A stretch of 7,517 nt of DNA, from assembly GCA_023382535.1 (NCBI GenBank), contig JAHDWA010000170.1, forward strand, positions 1-7,517, read 5' to 3'. Shown piece after piece: positions 1-4,940 of the stretch. Numbering within the stretch: the stretch's first letter is position 1; each line of letters begins with the position of its first letter. The notes under the pieces are model-generated. The model had not been told where the DNA came from and ran no database searches. It was given only the letters and a program-made list of their open reading frames with translations. This DNA comes from Anaerolineae bacterium. Its GTDB lineage: Bacteria > Chloroflexota > Anaerolineae > 4572-78 > J111. Position numbers and translations under genes: made by a program.

Positions 1-171
1 GAGGTCGGTAAGCCGTGAGCGGCCAGGTGGGCGGGTGGAGCTGGCTGGCGACGTGAATGGGCTACCTCAGGAAATGGACAGGAAATAGCCTGGTAGATGG
101 CAGGAAAGCGCCTAGAAGCAGGCGAGAAAGGGGGTAGCGGATAGCGGGGCGGGGTCAAAACGCAGGGCATC

Positions 172-214
172 CCCTCTGGGAGGCTCGTTAGCCTCCCTCC
201 CCGAGGGACTTTTT
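172..214 (+). terminator. Nested hairpin with T-run, probable intrinsic terminator
   Basis: The inner stem is a perfect 7 bp: GGGAGGC at 178-184 pairs with GCCTCCC at 191-197 around the loop TCGTTA. An outer arm, CCCTC at 172-176, can pair with GAGGG at 203-207. The structure is followed by ACTTTTT (208-214). The T-run lies on the 3' side only when read on the plus strand, so it would terminate a transcript entering from the left. The nested outer arm is unusual for a simple terminator. Confidence 0.6.
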
Positions 215-241
215 CCATTATTCATCTCTTCTCTTTAATTC

Positions 242-283
242 GAAAATCGAGATTTTCTCATGGCCCGAGGTTTTACAACCTCG
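242..283. repeat. Two adjacent short inverted repeats
   Basis: GAAAATC (242-248) and GATTTTC (251-257) are separated by only two bases, a DNA dyad rather than a stable RNA loop. CGAGGTT (266-272) and AACCTCG (277-283) form a perfect 7-bp stem with the loop TTAC, followed on the plus strand by TTTTC. The second could be a weak plus-strand terminator. It also sits 14 bases beyond the end of the minus-strand frame at 297-638, but on that strand no T-run follows it. Function is not established. Confidence 0.4.
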
Positions 284-296
284 TTTTCAAGCGAAA

Positions 297-638
297 CTAA
301 AAGAAGGCTTGCCTCAACAAGTCAGCGTGGGCTGGGGGCTGGCGCTTTTTTCGCAGCACATTTTTCACCCGGCGCGCCAGCACGTTCTTGATCTTGGCCT
401 CGGCAGGGGGGCTGCTTAAAAGATGCCGCGTGATAATGGCAGACGACATGGGGCTTTTGCGCATCAAGTCTATCTCCATTTGGGAAATTTCAGGGCAGCC
501 AACGCTTTGGCCAGGAGCGCGAGGGTTTTGCTGGTGAGTTGGTCGTCGTGAGGTTCTAGCTCGCCCCATGAAGCGCCTGAAGGCGCTCGCGGTCAGCCCA
601 ATACGGACTTTCGTTTGGGTGAGCGCCGCGGCAATCAA
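297..638 (-). pseudogene. Unrecognised short reading frame, possibly frameshifted remnant
   Basis: I do not recognise this product. The frame is open for 113 codons from a TTG start with no good ribosome binding site. The frame stays open upstream of the TTG, through codons reading FYAQELIGL, back to a stop near 660. The N-terminal part (IAAALTQTKVRIGLTASAF) and the last 55 residues (basic, for example NVLARRVKNVLRKKRQ) look like ordinary protein. The middle (about residues 25-55) is rich in Arg, Pro, Ser and Gln. Over the same bases another minus frame reads a more natural segment, ELEPHDDQLTSKTLALLAKA, ending in a stop. A gene damaged by a pair of compensating frameshifts, or spurious frames in GC-rich DNA, would both explain this. 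It lies 46 bases downstream of the GHKL ATPase gene on the same strand, so it may once have been cotranscribed with it. Confidence 0.3.
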
Positions 639-684
639 CCCAATTAATTCTTGGGCATAAAATTATCGTCCTCGAGGTCGTTTG

Positions 685-2445
685 TTAAGCCAACATCTCA
701 TCCAGGTCGGCTTCGGCTTTCACGTTTTGCTCTAGCAAAATCGACAATGCGTCAACGCTCGCCCAGATTTTCTTATTCAGCCGCACCCCATCTTTCTCAA
801 GTTTTTCAACATAGGTTTTGAAGGCTAGAGTCGCCGCGGCATGCACTCCCCAACAGTCGATTGAGAAGTCATGAAATTTCTCGAAGTATTCCTGGTCATG
901 CAGGTGACTGCCGGCAGTGGGAGCATCATGGAGATATTCATGGGCAATGAGGAGCATCAGTCGATAAAAACCGGCCAGCCCTGCCCGAGCGTGCTTGAGC
1001 TGGCGGCGTTCCATACAAATTACCGAATGACCATCGGTCCAGGCTTCAGCCAGGTCTGACTCACCAAGTTGCAGCGCGCGACGCTGAGATACCCTGGAAA
1101 CATACTCGACTGTAGCAGATGCCGGGTAACGCAGTGCCATCCACAAGCTCTTTTGTCCTGCCCTTAGAGCTGCCATCACCCGTTTCTCATCCTTGGTCCA
1201 ATTCTTCTCTGGCACCAGATCGTACCCTTCCTTCAAACTGGCGGTACAGGTTTCAAAATCATCCACCATTTTCAGGTTCGTTATCCGGTGTCGCTCCCAT
1301 GGGTCGGAATGAGATGTCAGGCTATTTAACAGGACTTGTTGAAGTTCAGTTGGGGTTGCAATATTAAACCGATCCAGAGTTGCTCGGTTGAGGACAAACG
1401 CGATTTTTGACTGATGAACTTTATCGGCGATACGAGAGCCATTTTCCGGAGAGACAGTGATAGGCAGCGCACACTGAAATAAGGTCCTTAGACCACAATG
1501 ACGACCGGCGACGGTAGTAAAAATTTTAAAATCCAGGTGTTTACTGATGTCCATTTCACCGGCTTTAATCCGCAGGGCAATATGTTCGCGTTCATCATCG
1601 GACAGCGCAGGAGATTGATCGATTCTCTCGTCCGATTTTGACTGAATAAAGGCCCGGATATTTTTCCAAACCGGGCATTTGGCCACCAGAATATCGTTTC
1701 GAGCCATATTAAGTTGAAGCTCGACTTTGGGCTTGGTAACAACTGTACCTCCCGACCCCAGATGATGGGCAGGATATTTTCGCACCAGGACACCAAGATT
1801 ATAAACCCATAAATCCCCCGACTCTTTGAGGCGTATCCACGCCTCATTGGTTTCATAGGGCCATTTCAGTTCACTGGGCAGCTTATTGATTTGCCGCCCA
1901 TTAACAATCACCGGAATCTGGGCATAAGCTGCCAATTCGGCCAGTTCTCGCTCGGTTGCGCCCAGAGCCGAGGGGGCCTGAACCTCATAAAATTTGCCGG
2001 CGATGGTGAGACCAGGAACCGGCGTCAGGTCAGTTTGAAGTTCGTAGACCAACCCACGAGTCTTGATGTCCACATCCATCAAGAATTCGTTCGTTCGCCA
2101 TTGGGTAGAGGCGAATGACCAGAGTTGTCCCCGGCCGACTCCGAATTGACCGTACACCCTTTCCAAATTGCCATTCGATCCTCGTTCATTATGGGGAAAT
2201 CCAAAAACCTCAAACCACTCTTCGATTTCCTGACGACTCCGAAACCCTCGCCCATCGTCTTGGATGATAACCGTATCAGGTTCAAGAGTAATATTGACCT
2301 GGGTCGCGGCAGCATCTATTGAATTCATCACACATTCCAGAAGCGCTTTTCCCAGCGTACCGGCCTGCGCGCTGATAATGTGGTATATAATGGAGGGATC
2401 AATGGTAAATTTGCGTTGTTCTGCTTGAGTTTGGACTTTCGTCAT
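685..2445 (-). CDS. GHKL-family ATP-binding protein with C-terminal HExxH metalloprotease-like motif
   Basis: This 586-residue protein appears complete. The N-terminal domain (about residues 15-150) is a Bergerat-fold ATPase of the GHKL superfamily (Hsp90, MutL, gyrase B, histidine kinases). The N-box is E37-xxx-N41 S42 x D44 A45, motif G1 is D63-D64-G65-R66-G67-F68, and the glycine-rich G2 lid is GQFGVGRGQ at 99-107. Residues about 215-265 contain GSGGTVVTKPKVELQLNMARNDIL-like sequence, resembling the transducer domain that follows the ATPase in Hsp90/MutL relatives. Near the C-terminus is HEYLH (502-506), then H514, H516, E519 and H525, which looks like a minimal zincin metal site. There is no signal peptide or membrane segment, so it is probably cytoplasmic. 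The ATG is supported by TGAGG seven bases upstream. ATP binding is well supported. Protease activity is inference, and substrate and pathway are unknown. Its only same-strand neighbour is the doubtful frame at 297-638. Confidence 0.85.
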   Translation of the reverse strand: MTKVQTQAEQRKFTIDPSIIYHIISAQAGTLGKALLECVMNSIDAAATQVNITLEPDTVIIQDDGRGFRSRQEIEEWFEVFGFPHNERGSNGNLERVYGQFGVGRGQLWSFASTQWRTNEFLMDVDIKTRGLVYELQTDLTPVPGLTIAGKFYEVQAPSALGATERELAELAAYAQIPVIVNGRQINKLPSELKWPYETNEAWIRLKESGDLWVYNLGVLVRKYPAHHLGSGGTVVTKPKVELQLNMARNDILVAKCPVWKNIRAFIQSKSDERIDQSPALSDDEREHIALRIKAGEMDISKHLDFKIFTTVAGRHCGLRTLFQCALPITVSPENGSRIADKVHQSKIAFVLNRATLDRFNIATPTELQQVLLNSLTSHSDPWERHRITNLKMVDDFETCTASLKEGYDLVPEKNWTKDEKRVMAALRAGQKSLWMALRYPASATVEYVSRVSQRRALQLGESDLAEAWTDGHSVICMERRQLKHARAGLAGFYRLMLLIAHEYLHDAPTAGSHLHDQEYFEKFHDFSIDCWGVHAAATLAFKTYVEKLEKDGVRLNKKIWASVDALSILLEQNVKAEADLDEMLA

Positions 2446-2452
2446 ATCTAAA

Positions 2453-2457
2453 CCTCA
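2453..2457 (-). promoter_or_regulatory. Ribosome binding site of the GHKL ATPase gene
   Basis: On the minus strand TGAGG precedes the ATG at 2445 with a seven-base spacer, a good Shine-Dalgarno match at normal spacing. It supports the start that begins MTKVQTQAEQ. Confidence 0.7.
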
Positions 2458-2471
2458 GTTTTAGAATTTTT

Positions 2472-2508
2472 AAAAAGACAAACGGGCTGGCAAAAGTTAG
2501 CCAACCCG
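2472..2508 (-). terminator. Hairpin with U-tract upstream of the GHKL gene (terminator or leader attenuator)
   Basis: The arms 2500-2508 and 2483-2491 form a 9-bp stem with an 8-base loop. Read on the minus strand, the only imperfect pair is a U-G wobble; on the plus strand the same pair becomes a C-A mismatch. On the minus strand the stem is followed by TTTGTCTTTTT (2482-2472). Both facts point to function in minus-strand RNA. It lies 27 bases upstream of the GHKL start, so it either ends a transcript from the broken frame at 2637-2784 or acts as an attenuator in the GHKL leader. I see no clear promoter between it and the gene. Confidence 0.55.
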
Positions 2509-2860
2509 CTTATTTTCTCCCGATGAAGGAATAGTTTTGTCGCCCAATCGACTGTAGATTTACTCGGGTTTATCCCCAAAAGGTGGCAATGATTTTGTCT
2601 TGGTCCAGTTCATTTCCAGGAAAAAAGAGAAATCAACTAAAGAATCTCTACTTTGTTGGGGAACAAATCCAGAATGGAAGTAATCCCCTTGATGGTCCAT
2701 TGATGGTTAGAGGTGAGGTAAAACTCATCCCTAGAAGTTACCTTCCCAATGCTGTAGCTCATCATCAATATCGGCTAATTGCATGTATCCTATATCTAGT
2801 GAAGGTATTGAATATAGTCACTCATTTTATTTTTAAATATTAACATATGTAGCCATATAT
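2509..2860. other. Intergenic stretch between the GHKL gene and the IS607-type element
   Basis: No intact gene is supported. Composition becomes strongly AT-rich from about 2785, where the left end of the mobile element probably begins. A short broken minus-strand frame (2637-2784) is the only coding-like signal. ACATATGT (2843-2850) is a perfect 8-bp palindrome just before the tnpA promoter. Confidence 0.5.
2637..2784 (-). pseudogene. Short broken reading frame, possible gene remnant
   Basis: On the minus strand an ATG at 2784 opens the frame MQLADIDDELQHWEGNF, which stops at 2731. An overlapping second minus frame then reads SRDEFYLTSNHQWTIKGITS and continues to ILDLFPNKVEIL, stopping at 2637. 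Joining the two by one frameshift near 2735-2745 would give a protein of about 49 residues with natural composition. The upstream AGGA is only three to four bases from the ATG, which is poor spacing. The family is not recognised. It may be the remnant of a small gene interrupted or left behind near the element's insertion site, or chance. Confidence 0.3.
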
Positions 2861-2889
2861 TTGACAAGAAATCAATTTAGTAGTACATT
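2861..2889 (+). promoter_or_regulatory. Sigma70-type promoter of tnpA
   Basis: A perfect -35 hexamer TTGACA (2861-2866) is followed by a 17-base spacer and a -10 hexamer TACATT (2884-2889, four of six matches to TATAAT). Transcription would start about seven bases after the -10, near 2896, which is exactly the first base of the tnpA GTG. The mRNA would therefore be leaderless or nearly so, in keeping with the absence of any Shine-Dalgarno sequence before the GTG. Confidence 0.7.
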
Positions 2890-2895
2890 TGTTCT

Positions 2896-3492
2896 GTGAA
2901 ACTCAGTGTTTACGCCCGCAAGTTAGGCATTTCCTATCATACAGCTTGGCGATGGTTTCAAGCCGGTCGAATTGCCGGCTACCAGGCTGACACCGGTACG
3001 ATTATCGTAACCGAGCCTGTGGTTCCTGAAACTCCTGTACCGGTTACCCAAAAGGTCGTGATTTATACTCGTGTCTCGGCCGCTGAGAACAAAAGCAATC
3101 TTGAGGCTCAGGCCGGACGGTTGCAGGACTACTGCGCGGCCAAAGGTTGGCCAGTAGCCCAGGTGGTCAAAGAAATCGGTTCGGGGGTCAATGATAACCG
3201 ACCCAAGCTCCTCAAACTGTTGACTGACCCCACGGTAACGCTGATTGTCGTTGAGCATAAGGAGCGCCTAACCCGGTTTGGCTTCAATTACATTGAGCAG
3301 TTGCTGGCTATACAGGGACGACGCATTGAAGTGATTAATCAGGCCGAGAATGGCAAAGAGGACTTGATCCAGGATTTTGTCAGCATTGTGACCTCTTTTT
3401 GCGCTCGGCTGTACGGTCAACGCCGTTGTAAGCGCAAGACAGAACGGATTATCGCGGAATTGCGAACTGATGAAGAAAACCATTTTGCCTGA
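2896..3492 (+). CDS. tnpA: IS607-type serine recombinase (transposase A)
   Basis: The product has 198 residues, about the normal IS607 TnpA length. It catalyses excision and integration of the element by serine recombination. Residues 1-40 form a small MerR-like helix-turn-helix (KLSVYARKLGISYHTAWRWF). The catalytic domain begins at about 53 with VVIYTRVSAAENKSNLEAQ, in which S61 is the nucleophile and R59 a supporting residue. EHKERLTRFG (120-129) supplies R124 and R127, equivalent to the resolvase active-site arginines. The C-terminal part ends with FVSIVTSFCARLYGQRR, the helix typical of this family, so the enzyme is complete. The GTG start has no ribosome binding site, and the promoter at 2861-2889 places the 5' end of the mRNA at or next to it. 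The last 23 bases overlap tnpB in another frame. Confidence 0.93.
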   Translation: MKLSVYARKLGISYHTAWRWFQAGRIAGYQADTGTIIVTEPVVPETPVPVTQKVVIYTRVSAAENKSNLEAQAGRLQDYCAAKGWPVAQVVKEIGSGVNDNRPKLLKLLTDPTVTLIVVEHKERLTRFGFNYIEQLLAIQGRRIEVINQAENGKEDLIQDFVSIVTSFCARLYGQRRCKRKTERIIAELRTDEENHFA

Positions 3493-4702
3493 GAATACAG
3501 TTCGGCTGGTCGAACAGCACCGCATCTACCCGTCTGACCCGCGCTATGAGGTCATTGATACGGCTTCATTTGCTTCCAAGAACATCTACAATCTAACCAA
3601 TTACCACGTCCGGCAACACTTCTTCGAGACCGGGCACATCCTGTCTTACGAGACCCTTTACCACCGGCTCAAAGGGACAGAGGCCTTTTTGGCCCTGCCC
3701 CAGAAGGTTAGTCAACAGACAGTTTTACAGGTTGCCCGGGCCTGGACGGGCTTTCGGGAAGCCCGCAAGGCTTACCGTAAAGACCCCGCCAAGTTTCTGG
3801 GACCGCCCCGTATTCCGCGTTACAAATCCAAACAGACCGGTCGGGCCGTACTGACTTACACCGATCAGGCCATTAGCCGGGCGCCTGAAGCTCAGGGCTT
3901 GATTATCCCCTCCGGCCTGGCAATTGAGGTGCCCACCAAACAGCGTCAGGTCCGCCAGGTGCGGATTGTCCCTCGCCCTGGTTACTATGTAGTCGAAGTA
4001 GTTTATCTGGTTCATGTTCCCGCCAATCCCGATCTCAACCCGGCCTGGGTGGCCGGTCTAGACATCGGGGTGGATGCTTTGGCGACGATAGCTGCAAATA
4101 AGCCAGGCTTTCAGCCTGTCATTATTAACGGTCGTCCTGCCAAAGCCGACAACCAGTTCTACAACAAGCGTAAAGCTGAACTGCAAGCCTGTCTCCCGGC
4201 GAACTGTTATACCTCGGCCCGAATCCGTCGTCTGGGCCGGATTCGTAACGGTCGGATCAACCATTATATGCACGTCGCCAGCCGGCGGATTGTGGACCGC
4301 CTGGTCGCCGAGAGAATTGGGACGTTGGTCATTGGCAAGAACGACTTCTGGAAGCAGGAAGCCAAACTGGGTGACCGCAACAACCAGAACTTCGTGCAAC
4401 TGCCCCACGCTCGTTTTATCGAGGTGCTGACCTACAAGGCCCAGCTTGCCGGGATCAAGGTCATTTATCAGGAAGAAGCCTACACGAGCAAGTGCTCTTT
4501 CCTGGACCTGGAAACCATTGGCAAGCATGCGGTCTATCTTGGCAAGCGCATTACCCGGAGCCTGTTCCAGGCAGCGAATGGGCGGATCATTCACGCCGAT
4601 GTCAATGCGGCTTACAACCTGATCAGAAAGGCACTGCCGGCGGCGTTTGCCCACGGCCTCCAGGGCGTTGTAGTTCGCCCCTTGCGATTAACCGTCGCAT
4701 GA
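3470..4702 (+). CDS. tnpB: TnpB-family putative RNA-guided nuclease with rearranged RuvC site
   Basis: The product has 410 residues, a usual TnpB length, with WED/REC-like N-terminal sequence to about 190 and a C-terminal RuvC domain. RuvC-I is GLDIGVDALA with D198, and RuvC-III is HADVNAAYNLIRK with D377. The usual RuvC-II motif (I-E-D/N-L) reads LVIGKNDFWKQ, with G289 in place of the catalytic glutamate. A glutamate that could replace it is E336 in EEAYTSKCSFLD. The usual paired CxxC zinc finger is absent, and only C342 remains between these motifs. The sequence otherwise looks conserved (NQNFVQLPH, YKAQLAGIKV, GVVVRPLRL at the end), so this is a TnpB subgroup and not decay. TnpB proteins cut DNA guided by an RNA from the element's right end, which favours element retention. 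The start overlaps tnpA by 23 bases with only a weak GGA upstream, suggesting translational coupling. Confidence 0.9.
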   Translation: MKKTILPENTVRLVEQHRIYPSDPRYEVIDTASFASKNIYNLTNYHVRQHFFETGHILSYETLYHRLKGTEAFLALPQKVSQQTVLQVARAWTGFREARKAYRKDPAKFLGPPRIPRYKSKQTGRAVLTYTDQAISRAPEAQGLIIPSGLAIEVPTKQRQVRQVRIVPRPGYYVVEVVYLVHVPANPDLNPAWVAGLDIGVDALATIAANKPGFQPVIINGRPAKADNQFYNKRKAELQACLPANCYTSARIRRLGRIRNGRINHYMHVASRRIVDRLVAERIGTLVIGKNDFWKQEAKLGDRNNQNFVQLPHARFIEVLTYKAQLAGIKVIYQEEAYTSKCSFLDLETIGKHAVYLGKRITRSLFQAANGRIIHADVNAAYNLIRKALPAAFAHGLQGVVVRPLRLTVA

Positions 4703-4744
4703 ATTACAAAAAGCGGAAATGTCACATTTGCTAACATTTCTGCT
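4663..4744 (+). ncRNA. Candidate omega RNA scaffold at the tnpB 3' end
   Basis: TnpB guide RNAs normally span the end of tnpB and the element's right end. Here a perfect 5-bp GC stem, GGGCG (4663-4667) with CGCCC (4676-4680) around an 8-base loop, lies inside the last codons of tnpB (the GVVVRPL region). A second, 11-bp stem (4712-4722 with 4734-4744) follows the stop codon by nine bases, with a G-U wobble on the plus strand as its only imperfection. The 5' limit, processing and guide boundary cannot be seen. The RNA role is inference from family knowledge and position. Confidence 0.4.
4712..4744. repeat. Hairpin and ACATTT half-sites at probable IS right end
   Basis: AGCGGAAATGT (4712-4722) and ACATTTCTGCT (4734-4744) are inverted, with an 11-base loop. 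AAATGT (4717-4722), ACATTT (4724-4729) and ACATTT (4734-4739) make three copies of one hexamer, the first two forming the dyad AAATGT-C-ACATTT. ACATTTG and ACATTTC begin two adjacent near-repeats that both lead into GCTAAC. The same hexamer occurs at 2885-2890 at the left, over the tnpA -10. This fits binding sites for TnpA at the element ends. Read on the minus strand the hairpin is followed by TTTTT (4712-4708), so it could also terminate polA transcripts. Confidence 0.5.
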
Positions 4745-4940
4745 AACTATTGCAGAACTCAATCGATTCCATGGTGATGGAGCCACAATTGCAACCAACG
4801 CTCGGCAGGTAAGGGTCATGCCTCCGTGTTCACGGTCTCCGATTCAATTCCGCATATTGGCGACCTATTTGCTGGATATCTGTCATAGTAAGCTTATTAT
4901 GCGAAAAATTGTACAACTCCTTGCTGGCGTATCATCACCT
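4745..4940. other. Intergenic stretch between the element's hairpin and polA
   Basis: No gene is supported. Small structures are present: TCCAT (4768-4772) with ATGGA (4777-4781) around GGTG; CCGTGTTCACGG (4824-4835); an 18-base dyad CATAGTAAGCTTATTATG (4884-4901) with one G-T pair; and the palindrome TTGTACAA (4909-4916). One or more may belong to the element's right end or to the polA 3' region. The junction of element and host DNA is probably in this stretch. Confidence 0.45.

Larger units (their letters stand above)
1..296. other. Region without a convincing gene (left edge)
   Basis: No supported gene is visible. One plus-strand frame is open from the window edge (base 2) to a TAG at 86-88. 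It could be the last 28 codons of a gene lying to the left, but it has no recognisable motif. From about 90 to 165 the plus strand is rich in purines and GC. A terminator-like structure (172-214) and two short inverted repeats (242-257 and 266-283) follow. A plus-strand gene ending at 88 and terminating near 210 would fit, but this is inference. Confidence 0.5.
2861..4744 (+). mobile_element. IS607-family insertion sequence (minimum extent)
   Basis: The element consists of tnpA (serine recombinase with MerR-like HTH) overlapping tnpB, the defining gene order of the IS607 family. Members lack terminal inverted repeats, make no target duplication and insert at GG dinucleotides, so the exact ends cannot be fixed from one sequence. 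The span given runs from the tnpA promoter to the hairpin after tnpB. The true left end probably lies between about 2785 and 2861, and the true right end between 4744 and about 4900. Both genes look intact, so the element may be active. Confidence 0.8.

Noticed and set aside
112..225. 37-codon minus-strand frame with a purine-rich sequence before its ATG
   Set aside because: It runs straight through the terminator hairpin and encodes a Pro/Arg-rich low-complexity peptide.
1488..1856. 122-codon minus-strand frame inside the GHKL gene
   Set aside because: It is an alternate frame of the well-supported ATPase gene with unnatural composition.
2583..2843. 86-codon plus-strand open frame
   Set aside because: No ribosome binding site, no recognisable motif, and it overlaps a more natural-looking minus-strand frame.
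4058..4654. 198-codon minus-strand frame opposite tnpB
   Set aside because: It is the antisense of a strongly supported TnpB coding sequence, and its product has no recognisable domain.
4785..4862. tRNA-like segment (GATTCAATTCC resembling a T-arm, CCGTGTTCACGG hairpin)
   Set aside because: The presumed T-stem does not pair, no matching 5' acceptor strand precedes it, and no cloverleaf can be drawn on either strand.
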